38,123 nt of DNA from Oleidesulfovibrio sp964593925 (GTDB taxonomy: Bacteria > Desulfobacterota > Desulfovibrionia > Desulfovibrionales > Desulfovibrionaceae): NCBI GenBank assembly GCA_964593925.1, contig CAZQKM010000022.1, positions 1-38,123 on the forward strand, read 5' to 3'. The translations under genes and the position numbers were made by a program. Positions 24,116 through 32,403 of this stretch are shown piece by piece (positions within the stretch are counted from its first letter, which is position 1; each line of letters begins with the position of its first letter). The notes under the pieces are model-generated. The model was given only the letters and a program-made list of their open reading frames with translations. It was not told the origin of the DNA and made no database searches.

Positions 24116-26050
24116 GTGAAGGTGGCCATCGAAGATTCCGTGGTGGAAGTCACGCCCGGCGTAACTTGTCGGGATGCCCTTAAAGATGCCTTAAGCGGCA
24201 AAAAGTATAAGGGTGTGTTGGCTGTCATGTGCGACGACGTCATGCTCGACCTCAGTGCTGTGGTCCCTGTCTCTTGCCAGCGTCTTGATCCTGTGTATGC
24301 TGAATCCCTCGAGGGCTTAGAAATTATCCGTCACAGCGCGGCCCATGTTATGGCTGATGCTGTTCAGCGGCTTTTTCCCGGTGTCAAAGTGACCATTGGC
24401 CCTGCCATTGATAATGGCTTCTACTATGACTTCGATTATGAGCGCCCTTTTACCATGGATGACCTTGCAGCCATAGAGGCTGAAATGGATCGCATTGTCA
24501 TGGCCGCGCATCCTTTTGAACGTAGCGTTATGTCCAAGGAAGAGGCAAAAGAGATGTTTGCCGGTATGGGGGAGACGTATAAACTGGAGCTCATTGATGC
24601 TGTGCCTGATGATGTGGTTTCCGTATACCGCAGTGGCGATTTTGTAGATTTGTGCCGCGGGCCCCATATTCCCGATACCGGACGTATCCGGGCCTTTAAG
24701 CTTATGTCTGTGGCAGGGGCCTATTGGCGGGGTGACGAAAAAAATGCCATGCTTTCCCGCGTATATGGTACTGCCTTTGCCGATGCCAAGGCGCTGAAAA
24801 TTTATCTGAACCGCCTTGAAGAAGCCAAAAGGCGCGACCACCGTAAGCTGGGTACTCAGCTTGAGTTGTTCAGCTTTCAGGAAGAGGGTGGTGCGGGGAT
24901 GGTCTATTGGCACCCCAAAGGGGCTTTGGTCAGGGCTATCCTGGAGGATTTTGAGCGCAAGGAACATTTGAAGCGTGGGTATCAGATAGTACAGACTCCG
25001 CAAATTTTGCGTCGTGAGCTGTGGGAAAAATCGGGGCATTACGATAACTATCGAGAAAATATGTACTTTACGGATATTGATGAGCAACCTTACGGTGTAA
25101 AACCCATGAACTGCGTTGCTCATATGTTGGTGTACAAGTCGCGTAGTCATAGTTATCGCGAGTTGCCTGTGCGCCTTTTCGAGCTGGGGGTTGTGCACCG
25201 CCATGAAAAAAGTGGTGTGCTGCATGGTCTGCTGCGTGTACGGCAATTTACGCAGGATGATGCGCATATCGTCTGTACTCCGGATCAACTGGAAAAAGAA
25301 ATTGTGGGTGTGCTCGATTTTGTGCGTGATGTCATGAATGTTTTTGGTTTTTCGTACCGCATAGAACTCAGTACCCGCCCTGAAAAGTCCATTGGCTCTG
25401 ATGTAGACTGGGAGCGTGCTACCAGTGCTCTTGTCAGTGCCCTGCAAGGGCAGGGCCTGCCCTACGAGGTCAATGAGGGCGATGGGGCGTTTTATGGTCC
25501 AAAGATTGATATAAAGCTGCGTGACTGTCTTGACCGTGAATGGCAGTGTGCCACAGTTCAATGCGATTTTACCTTGCCTGAACGCTTTGACTTGGTGTAC
25601 GTTGGAAATGATGGAGAGCGGCACAGGCCTGTGATGCTCCACCGTGTCATCCTTGGGTCTGTGGAGCGCTTCATTGGAGTGCTTACAGAGCATTTTGCCG
25701 GAGCTTTTCCCACGTGGCTTGCCCCTGTGCAGGCGCGTCTGCTTACTGTAACAGACGCCCATAACGAGTTTGCCGAAGAGGCTCGTGCCTCTCTTGTGGC
25801 AAAGGGGCTTCGGGTGGAAATGGATATCCGGAATGAAAAGCTTGGTTACAAGGTCCGTGAGGCCCAGCTTGAAAAGATTCCCTATATTTTTGTGATAGGT
25901 GACGCTGAAGTGCAGGCACGCGGTGTTAATGTGCGTCTGCGTGCAGGTGACAATTTGGGCCTGAAAAGTCTGGATGAGGTGATGGGCCTTATTCGGACTG
26001 ATTGTGAGGAACCTTTTGAAAGAGGAGGAATGAGCTATAGCTTCTCCTAA
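24116..26050 (+). CDS. thrS: Threonyl-tRNA synthetase
   Basis: Class II synthetase charging tRNA-Thr. The 644-residue product has the N-terminal TGS domain (MKVAIEDSVVEVTPG), the editing domain with HSAAHVMADAVQ and the GPHIPDTGRI segment, then the catalytic core with motif 2-like ELGVVHRHEKSG and the C-terminal anticodon-binding domain. The frame extends back to 24050 in the terminator, but GTG 24116 lies eight bases after AAGGAG and gives the correct TGS start. Its final 14 bases overlap the predicted infC start. The usual gene order thrS-infC-rpmI-rplT-pheS-pheT is intact here. Confidence 0.95.
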   Translation: MKVAIEDSVVEVTPGVTCRDALKDALSGKKYKGVLAVMCDDVMLDLSAVVPVSCQRLDPVYAESLEGLEIIRHSAAHVMADAVQRLFPGVKVTIGPAIDNGFYYDFDYERPFTMDDLAAIEAEMDRIVMAAHPFERSVMSKEEAKEMFAGMGETYKLELIDAVPDDVVSVYRSGDFVDLCRGPHIPDTGRIRAFKLMSVAGAYWRGDEKNAMLSRVYGTAFADAKALKIYLNRLEEAKRRDHRKLGTQLELFSFQEEGGAGMVYWHPKGALVRAILEDFERKEHLKRGYQIVQTPQILRRELWEKSGHYDNYRENMYFTDIDEQPYGVKPMNCVAHMLVYKSRSHSYRELPVRLFELGVVHRHEKSGVLHGLLRVRQFTQDDAHIVCTPDQLEKEIVGVLDFVRDVMNVFGFSYRIELSTRPEKSIGSDVDWERATSALVSALQGQGLPYEVNEGDGAFYGPKIDIKLRDCLDREWQCATVQCDFTLPERFDLVYVGNDGERHRPVMLHRVILGSVERFIGVLTEHFAGAFPTWLAPVQARLLTVTDAHNEFAEEARASLVAKGLRVEMDIRNEKLGYKVREAQLEKIPYIFVIGDAEVQARGVNVRLRAGDNLGLKSLDEVMGLIRTDCEEPFERGGMSYSFS

Positions 26051-26585
26051 GTTTCGCCGGCAGGAGCCGCAGGATTTGACTCGTCGTAACGAGCAGATCC
26101 GTGCGCGTGAAGTGCGTGTGATTGATGCCGACGGCAGTCAGCTTGGCATTATGTCTCGTAATGAGGCCGTTGATATTGCCAGAGAGCAGGGTCTTGACCT
26201 TGTGGAAGTTGCTGCTGGTGCTGTTCCACCGGTATGTCGTGTGATGGACTACGGCAAATACAAGTACGAGGCGCAAAAGAAAAAGCAGGAAGCCAAAAAA
26301 CGGCAGACTGTTATCCAGGTTAAGGAAATCAAAGTACGTCCTAAGACGGACGAGCATGATTACCAGACTAAGCTTCGGCATATCCGTAGATTTTTGGAAG
26401 AGGGTGACCGGTGTAAGGTTACAGTGTTCTTCCGCGGACGTGAGATTGTCCACAAAGACCGAGGGATGATTCTTTTGCAGCGTGCGCAGGAAGATACAAA
26501 GGATATTGCCAAGGTGGACCAGGAGCCGCGTGCAGAAGGACGAACTTTGCACATGCTGCTGGCCCCTCTTGCCAAAAAGGCGTAA
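26037..26585 (+). CDS. infC: Translation initiation factor IF-3, probable ATA start
   Basis: Prevents premature subunit joining and proofreads the initiator tRNA and start codon. The 182-residue product has the N-domain (RRNEQIRAREVRVIDADG, then EQGLDLVEVA) and C-domain (VKEIKVRPKTDEHDYQTKL, then VFFRGREIVHKD), both standard. No ATG exists at the correct place. An ATA at 26037 lies eight bases after AGAGGAGG and gives the family N-terminus ASPKFRRQEP; the next candidate is TTG 26076, which would remove the N-terminal tail. IF-3 genes elsewhere use AUU/AUA/AUC, allowing autoregulation. The ATA lies inside the end of thrS. Confidence 0.85.
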   Translation: MASPKFRRQEPQDLTRRNEQIRAREVRVIDADGSQLGIMSRNEAVDIAREQGLDLVEVAAGAVPPVCRVMDYGKYKYEAQKKKQEAKKRQTVIQVKEIKVRPKTDEHDYQTKLRHIRRFLEEGDRCKVTVFFRGREIVHKDRGMILLQRAQEDTKDIAKVDQEPRAEGRTLHMLLAPLAKKA

Positions 26586-26790
26586 ATTTCTTCACTTGAC
26601 TTGTGCTCCAGGCAGATGTATCGCCACAGTCTTTCCGGATAAAAGACAGGTGTACATGATGTCTGGTGTTCCGGTCTGTTTTTGACCAGAGGGTGGAAGT
26701 ACTGCGAAGCGGCGTCTTGCGAGCTTCGCCTCGTCCGGGGTAGCAACTGTTATGTTGTTTGTCCCGAAGGATACGGCAAGGAGTGATTAC
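26586..26790 (+). other. infC-rpmI intergenic leader, structured
   Basis: 205 bases without a gene. GCGAAGC (about 26704-26710) can pair with GCTTCGC (about 26723-26729), and other weaker stems are possible. In other bacteria the stretch before rpmI carries an L20-binding feedback site; the position and length would fit, but I could not fold it reliably by eye. Confidence 0.35.
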
Positions 26791-26988
26791 ATGCCCAAAA
26801 TGAAAACTAGACGTTGCGCGGCAAAGCGCTTCTCTGTGACCGGTAGCGGTAAGTTTAAGCGCCGTCGCAAGAATATGCGTCATATTTTGACCAAGAAGGC
26901 TTCCAAGCGTAAAATGCAGCTTGGACAACCCGCGCTTGTGGACAAGACCAATGAAAAGGCTGTCCGGCGCATGCTGCCCTACGCCTAG
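26791..26988 (+). CDS. rpmI: 50S ribosomal protein L35
   Basis: Small basic large-subunit protein, 65 residues, normal length. It begins MPKMKTRRCAAKRFSVTGSG and contains RRRKNMRHILTKKASKRK, the family core. ATG 26791 follows AAGGAG (spacer of seven bases). The frame remains open to 26752 upstream but that part is leader sequence. Confidence 0.96.
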   Translation: MPKMKTRRCAAKRFSVTGSGKFKRRRKNMRHILTKKASKRKMQLGQPALVDKTNEKAVRRMLPYA

Positions 26989-27069
26989 GCGTAGGGGGAT
27001 GCAGATGTTTCATATAGCCTCCGCTGGCCTGGTCTCTCGCCTCGCGGAGTGCATTAATGGAGGGAATCC

Positions 27070-27423
27070 ATGCGTGTAAAGAGAGGTGTGGCGGCACACA
27101 GACGTCATAAAAAATATTTGAAATTGGCCAAAGGCTATCGCGGTGGCCGCAGTAAACTATACCGTAGCGCCCGCGAGGCTGTGGAACGTGCAATGGCATA
27201 TTCCACACGAGATCGTAAAGTACGTAAGCGTGAGTTTCGTAAGCTCTGGATTTTGCGTATTAATGCAGCGGCTCGTGAACACGGTATTTCTTACAGCAAG
27301 TTCATTCATGGTCTCTCACTGGCCGGTATTGAGCTTAACCGCAAGGTGCTGGCTGATCTTGCCGTTCGAGAAAAAGAAGATTTCGCCAAATTGGCGGAAC
27401 TTGTGAAGTCGAAACTCAGCTAG
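27070..27423 (+). CDS. rplT: 50S ribosomal protein L20
   Basis: 117-residue assembly protein of the large subunit, known to repress its own operon in several bacteria. It begins MRVKRGVAAHRRHKKYLKLA and includes YRGGRSKLYRSAREAVERAM, the signature. It follows rpmI by 81 bases and precedes pheS by 23. Both rpmI and rplT look normal, and gene length and spacing fit one transcript. Confidence 0.97.
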   Translation: MRVKRGVAAHRRHKKYLKLAKGYRGGRSKLYRSAREAVERAMAYSTRDRKVRKREFRKLWILRINAAAREHGISYSKFIHGLSLAGIELNRKVLADLAVREKEDFAKLAELVKSKLS

Positions 27424-27446
27424 ATACAAATCGGGACTCCATCCCT

Positions 27447-28481
27447 ATGACTCTGGTCAACGAATTGGAGAGCCTGATCCCGGACCTTGCCAAAGGTCTG
27501 GATCAGGTTTCTTCTTTAGAAATGCTGGAAGATTTGCGCATTGATTTTTTGGGTCGTAAAGGTCGACTTGCGCAAATTATGGCCCGCCTGCCACAGTTGA
27601 CGCCTGACGAGCGTCCTGTAGCAGGCAAGGCGGCAAACGCCACCAAAGAAACTCTTAATGCCCTCTTTGAGCGGTGTAAAATCTCTCTGAAGGCTCAGCG
27701 TGAGGCCCAATGGCTTGGACGGTTTGATCCTTCTATGCCTGGCCGTATGCCTGCTGTGGGTTCCCTGCACCCTGTAACACAGGTAATGGACGAGATTTGC
27801 CGAGTGTTTACAGGGCTTGGTTATGATATCGTTACCGGACCTGAGGTGGAGAACGATTACCATAACTTTGAGGCGCTCAACATGCCCCCGGAGCATCCTG
27901 CTCGTGATATGCAGGACTCGCTGTACGTGACAGACAATATTCTGTTACGTACTCACACATCTCCCTTGCAGATTCGCACCATGAAAGAACGTACTCCTCC
28001 TGTGGCAGCTATTGCTCCGGGCAAGGTTTATCGTCGTGACTCCGACCTGACACATACACCCATGTTCCATCAGGTAGAGGGTTTTATGGTGGACCGGAAT
28101 GTGAGTATGGCGGACTTACGCGGTACCTTGACTTCATTTTTGCAGCAGGTGTTTGGCAAAGAGACCAAAGTACGTTTTCGCCCCAGCTTTTTTCCTTTTA
28201 CCGAACCCAGCGCCGAGGTAGATATTTCGTGCGGCATATGCCGTGGTGCGGGTAATGTGCAAGGTTCGCCCTGTCGTGTATGCAAGAGTACGGGGTGGGT
28301 TGAAATTCTTGGGTGTGGCATGATTGACCCTGCGGTGTTTACCTCTGTGGGGTACGATCCTGAAGCCTGTACTGGTTTTGCCTTTGGGCTCGGCGTGGAA
28401 CGCGTGGCCATGTTAAAATACGGTATTGGCGACTTGCGCATGTTTTTTGAGAATGACGTACGCTTTTTGCAACAGTTTTAG
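27447..28481 (+). CDS. pheS: Phenylalanyl-tRNA synthetase alpha subunit
   Basis: Catalytic subunit of the heterotetrameric PheRS. The 344-residue product has an N-terminal coiled-coil and the class II core with RTHTSPLQIRTM, VYRRDSDLTHTPMFHQVEG, FRPSFFPFTEPSAEVDI and the C-terminal GFAFGLGVERVAMLKYGI. A Cys pair-rich insertion (CGICRGAG, then CRVCKSTGW) occurs between, a form found in many bacterial PheS proteins. Its start follows rplT by 23 bases with no obvious ribosome-binding site except weak GGGA, and it leads into pheT. Confidence 0.96.
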   Translation: MTLVNELESLIPDLAKGLDQVSSLEMLEDLRIDFLGRKGRLAQIMARLPQLTPDERPVAGKAANATKETLNALFERCKISLKAQREAQWLGRFDPSMPGRMPAVGSLHPVTQVMDEICRVFTGLGYDIVTGPEVENDYHNFEALNMPPEHPARDMQDSLYVTDNILLRTHTSPLQIRTMKERTPPVAAIAPGKVYRRDSDLTHTPMFHQVEGFMVDRNVSMADLRGTLTSFLQQVFGKETKVRFRPSFFPFTEPSAEVDISCGICRGAGNVQGSPCRVCKSTGWVEILGCGMIDPAVFTSVGYDPEACTGFAFGLGVERVAMLKYGIGDLRMFFENDVRFLQQF

Positions 28482-28554
28482 TGTATTGTGTACGTGGTAT
28501 GCCGGCATGTGATTTTGCATGGCCGGGCAGGCTGTCCGGCCTTGGGAGATCAGG

Positions 28555-30957
28555 ATGCTTCTTAGTCTGAATTGGTTACGGGAATTTGTGCCTTATACCG
28601 GTACGCCACAAGAGCTGGGGCAGCGGCTGACCATGTTGGGGCTTGAGCTTGAGGCCGTCAATACACCTTTTGCCTCCCTGCGCCAGATGGTTGTGGGGTA
28701 TGTGGTGGAGTGTAGTCCGCACCCCGAAGCGGATAAATTATCCGTCTGCAAGGTGGATGTAGGTACCGAGGTTTTGGATATTGTCTGCGGTGCGCCCAAT
28801 GTGCGTACGGGGCAGAAAGTGCCTGTGGCCCCTGTAGGTGCGACCATGCCTTCTGGACAGAAGATCAAAAAATCGAAACTGCGAGGTATGCCTTCGTGCG
28901 GGATGATTTGTTCAGAGGCTGAGCTGGGATTGGTGGAGGCTTCCGAGGGAATCATGGAGCTACCAGCCCAGTGTGCACAAGGTGCCTGCCTGGCCGAGGC
29001 CTTGGGGCTTGATGACACTGTTCTGGACATCAGTATTACTCCCAACAGGGCAGACTGTCTTTCCGTACTGGGGCTTGCGCGTGAAGTAGCGCTGGCCTTT
29101 GATCTACCACTGACCATGCCTGCCCTACACCTTGTGGAACAGGGAGAAGATGTCTCTGAGGCTCTGCGCATCAATATTGCTGATAGTGAGCAGTGTTTTG
29201 TATATCAAGCCAGAGTAATAGATGACATCGCAGTGCAGCCGTCACCGCTTTGGATGCGTGGGCGACTGGCAGCAGTGGGTCTTCGTTCTGTGTCCAGTAT
29301 CGTGGATGTTACCAACTATATTTTGATGGAGCTTGGCCAGCCCCTGCATGCGTTTGACATGGACCTGCTTGAGGGGAATGAAATCACTGTGGGTAGCGCT
29401 GCCCAGGGTGAGCATTTTACTACATTGGACGGCCAAGAGCGTATCCTGCGTGCATCGGACCTGGTAATTAGGGACGGTAAAAAGGCCGTGGCTCTTGCCG
29501 GGATTATGGGCGGTGCCAACTCCGAAATTAACGCTCAGAGTCGTCGAGTCCTGCTGGAGTGTGCAGTATTCAAGCCGGCTCTCATTCGTAAGACGGCTCG
29601 CAGATTGGGACTTGGCAGTGAGTCTTCGTACCGTTTTGAGCGCGGTGTGGACCAGGTGCTTTCGTCTTTTGCCATGAATCGGGCTGCACAACTTATCAGC
29701 GAGATTGGCGGTGGAGTGTTGCGTCCTGGCACATGTTGTGCGGAGCCTGCTCCCTATAAGGTGCGGAAAACCTTTTTCCGGCCTGCCCGTGCCTGTGCCC
29801 TGCTTGGAGTGACGTTACAGGATAGTTTTTGCCGTACCACGTTGGAAAAATTGGGATGCGCTGTGCAGGATGCTGGTGACGGTCATTGGAGCATCACTGC
29901 CCCAAGTCACCGCCATGACCTTGAGCGGGAAGCAGATATTATAGAAGAAGTGGCTCGCGTGTATGGCATGGATAATATCTCCCCTGTCTTGCCTCGTGTT
30001 TCCAGAACGTTGGAGCAGAATCGGGGGGACGGCGAGTATGTGTTCTGGCGGCGTATCAGAGAGTGGGGCGCGGGGCTTGGGTTGAACGAGGCAGTGAACT
30101 ACAGCTTCGTAGGGCACAAGGACCTTGACGCGCTGGGGTTGCCCTCTGAGGCGCGTATTTCCATCATGAATCCCCTGACTTCAGAACAGGATGTCCTGCG
30201 TACCGCGCTTGCGCCCGGATTACTGAACACGTTGCGACACAATCTTGCACATGGGGCTCTTGGGGTACGACTTTTTGAGTTGGCTCATATTTTTGAGGCT
30301 GATCCGACTTCTGATACCACGGCACGTGAATCAGGCCGCCTGGGCTTGCTGGTGTACGGGCGTAGATACGTTGAGGGGTGGCCCCGTGGCGAAGAGGGGG
30401 CAGCTTATGAGGATCTAAAAGGTCTGGTAGAGCATTTGCTGCGAACTTTGGGGTTACCCGAGGCGACTTTTACGTTGCGTCAAGAGCATGGTTGGCTGCT
30501 GCCATGTGTGGAAGCATGGGTCGATCAAGTATGTCTCGGTGCTTTGGGGCGGATCAAACCTGATGCGGCCGATACTTGCCATGCCCGTGGGGATGTTTGG
30601 ATGGCTGAGCTTGACCTGGATGCTTTGCGTGTGTTGCATGACGCTGTGACGATCTGTTTTGAAGCTTTGCCCGTGTTCCCTCCTGTGCGACGTGATATTA
30701 CGGTAATGGCACCGGCCGTTTTGCCTGTGGCTGCTGTGGTGGAACATGTGCGTTGCATGACCCTACCATTGCTGGACCACATTGCCTTGGTGGATGTGTT
30801 TGAGCCGCCAATGGCCCCGGGCAACGAGCCGGAACGGAATCTGACATTCCGCCTGACATTCAGGCACGAGCAGCGTACGCTGAAAGACAAGGAAGTGGAC
30901 AAAGAGCGGGATCGCGTGGCAAAGTCGTTGGTGGAAACATTGGGTGTTCGTATATAA
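28555..30957 (+). CDS. pheT: Phenylalanyl-tRNA synthetase beta subunit
   Basis: Editing and tRNA-binding subunit, 800 residues, the normal size. It shows MLLSLNWLREFVPY at the start, the tRNA-binding OB domain (SPHPEADKLSVCKVDVG), the B3/B4 editing domain, the B5 helix-turn-helix (near HDLEREADIIEEVARVYG) and a C-terminal FDX-ACB domain ending with FRHEQRTLKDKEVD. The frame starts at 28519, but ATG 28555 after GGGAG gives the family N-terminus. A GC-rich inverted repeat sits between pheS and pheT near 28519-28541. Confidence 0.96.
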   Translation: MLLSLNWLREFVPYTGTPQELGQRLTMLGLELEAVNTPFASLRQMVVGYVVECSPHPEADKLSVCKVDVGTEVLDIVCGAPNVRTGQKVPVAPVGATMPSGQKIKKSKLRGMPSCGMICSEAELGLVEASEGIMELPAQCAQGACLAEALGLDDTVLDISITPNRADCLSVLGLAREVALAFDLPLTMPALHLVEQGEDVSEALRINIADSEQCFVYQARVIDDIAVQPSPLWMRGRLAAVGLRSVSSIVDVTNYILMELGQPLHAFDMDLLEGNEITVGSAAQGEHFTTLDGQERILRASDLVIRDGKKAVALAGIMGGANSEINAQSRRVLLECAVFKPALIRKTARRLGLGSESSYRFERGVDQVLSSFAMNRAAQLISEIGGGVLRPGTCCAEPAPYKVRKTFFRPARACALLGVTLQDSFCRTTLEKLGCAVQDAGDGHWSITAPSHRHDLEREADIIEEVARVYGMDNISPVLPRVSRTLEQNRGDGEYVFWRRIREWGAGLGLNEAVNYSFVGHKDLDALGLPSEARISIMNPLTSEQDVLRTALAPGLLNTLRHNLAHGALGVRLFELAHIFEADPTSDTTARESGRLGLLVYGRRYVEGWPRGEEGAAYEDLKGLVEHLLRTLGLPEATFTLRQEHGWLLPCVEAWVDQVCLGALGRIKPDAADTCHARGDVWMAELDLDALRVLHDAVTICFEALPVFPPVRRDITVMAPAVLPVAAVVEHVRCMTLPLLDHIALVDVFEPPMAPGNEPERNLTFRLTFRHEQRTLKDKEVDKERDRVAKSLVETLGVRI

Positions 30958-31146
30958 ATAATATTTCGTTCCGTTGAGCAAGGCCTGCCTTTTTATATAG
31001 GCAAGGCTTGTGTCCTTCCATGGATGAAGGGTGTACCACCGTGGGGCAGGGTTAATCGGCTATATTTGGGCAGGAGTCTGCCGCGCTGTTAAAGCGTGCA
31101 CGTTACGCGTCACGTGACGAGAGCTTCCGGCATCAAGGGAGGGCGC

Positions 31147-31581
31147 ATGTCAGCCACTGTGTATCGTATAGGCGAAGCCGCCAAGTTGCTTAATCTCAAA
31201 ACCTATGTGTTACGTTTTTGGGAGACGGAGTTTCCGCAGCTCGTGCCGGACCGTGCGGAAAGCGGTCAACGCCTATATACTGAGGCACATATTGAGCTGT
31301 TACAGCGGATACGGCATATGTTGTATGAACAGGGGTTAACCATTGAGGGCGCGCGTAAGGTTTTGGGCGAAGGCGAACAGGCCGAGCCCCTACTATTATC
31401 AGAGCCTCAGGCAGCGCCGCTTACCAGCTCCATAGCAGAGTCTACTATTCCCCCCGAAACAGCTCCTCCGGCCGGTCGGTCAGTTGAGACCGCTGTGCTG
31501 CGTTATACCATAGACGAGTTGGAGGTGTTGCGTGCTATGTTGCATGAGGTTGGTGCGGCCACCACAGGAAAACTGTCATGA
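31147..31581 (+). CDS. MerR-family transcriptional regulator
   Basis: 144-residue DNA-binding protein. The N-terminal winged helix-turn-helix reads YRIGEAAKLLNLKTYVLRFW and continues with SGQRLYTEAHIELLQRI and GLTIEGARKVL, a MerR subgroup often called MerR-family HTH in desulfovibrios. A Pro/Ala/Thr-rich linker (residues about 80-118) leads to a short C-terminal helix; no metal-binding Cys is seen. ATG 31147 after AGGGAGG is preferred over 31096. It overlaps rpe by four bases, hence co-translated, although regulation of pentose-pathway genes is only a guess. Confidence 0.85.
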   Translation: MSATVYRIGEAAKLLNLKTYVLRFWETEFPQLVPDRAESGQRLYTEAHIELLQRIRHMLYEQGLTIEGARKVLGEGEQAEPLLLSEPQAAPLTSSIAESTIPPETAPPAGRSVETAVLRYTIDELEVLRAMLHEVGAATTGKLS

Positions 31582-32240
31582 TTTTATCTCCTTCATTACT
31601 TTCCGCTGATTTTGGCAGGTTAGCCGATGAGCTTAGCGCGCTTGAAGATGCGGGACTTTCGTGGGTGCACTGGGATGTGATGGACGGTATATTTGTGCCG
31701 AACATTACCTTGGGGGCACCTGTGATTAAGCGTCTGCGTAAACACAGTACGCTTTTTTTTGACGTGCACCTCATGGTACATCAACCGGAACGCTATCTGG
31801 ACGATTTTGTAGATTCCGGCGCGGATATGCTCGTGGTGCACGCTGAGGCCACTACGCACCTTGAGCGCGTTATAAGCGAGATACGCAGGAGGGATCTGCA
31901 ATGTGGCGTGGCCCTCAATCCGCATACCCCCCTTGCTGTGCTTGAATATGTGCTTGATCAACTTGACATGGTGCTTGTCATGAGCGTGAATCCAGGATTT
32001 GGTGGGCAGTCTTTTCTTCCTCTCTGCATGCGCAAAGTCGCAGAGCTTTCTGTCATGATAACCGACCGTGGCTTGAAAACGTTGATTCAAGTGGATGGTG
32101 GGGTAAACCTTAAAAATACACCCGAGCTGGTCCGTTTAGGCGCGGATGTGCTGGTGTCTGGATCAGCGTTTTTTCAGCATCCACCGTATCGTCTGCGGCA
32201 TCAGGCTTTTCAGGAGGTTGCTGCATCCATCACCCCATAG
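31578..32240 (+). CDS. rpe: Ribulose-phosphate 3-epimerase
   Basis: Metal-dependent TIM-barrel enzyme interconverting ribulose 5-phosphate and xylulose 5-phosphate. The 220-residue product has ILSPSLLSADFGRL, HWDVMDGIFVPNITLG with catalytic Asp33, VHLMVHQPERY, VNPGFGGQSF and VDGGVNLKN, the complete family set. Length is normal. Its product feeds transketolase, encoded 163 bases downstream. Confidence 0.96.
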   Translation: MILSPSLLSADFGRLADELSALEDAGLSWVHWDVMDGIFVPNITLGAPVIKRLRKHSTLFFDVHLMVHQPERYLDDFVDSGADMLVVHAEATTHLERVISEIRRRDLQCGVALNPHTPLAVLEYVLDQLDMVLVMSVNPGFGGQSFLPLCMRKVAELSVMITDRGLKTLIQVDGGVNLKNTPELVRLGADVLVSGSAFFQHPPYRLRHQAFQEVAASITP

Positions 32241-32403
32241 GTTTTGATAGTTAATGAAACTGGAGTGCGAGTTTTGTCTGCGGATATCTCTGTCCGGCAG
32301 CTGCGGTGTGGGGCAGACCCACAGTATTGTTGTCTGGCAGGCAAAGAGAGTGCGCACACAGTTTTCCCGCGTATGCATTTAGTCATTTTTTGAGGAGGAA
32401 CAG

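Noticed and set aside
24317..25762. 481-residue open frame on the minus strand within thrS
   Set aside because: It is a shadow of thrS; the thrS frame has all family motifs and the reverse product has no recognisable domain.
30970..31015. Inverted-repeat-like sequence after pheT (CAAGGC...GCTTG)
   Set aside because: The arms have several mismatches and no T-run follows, so I do not call a terminator.
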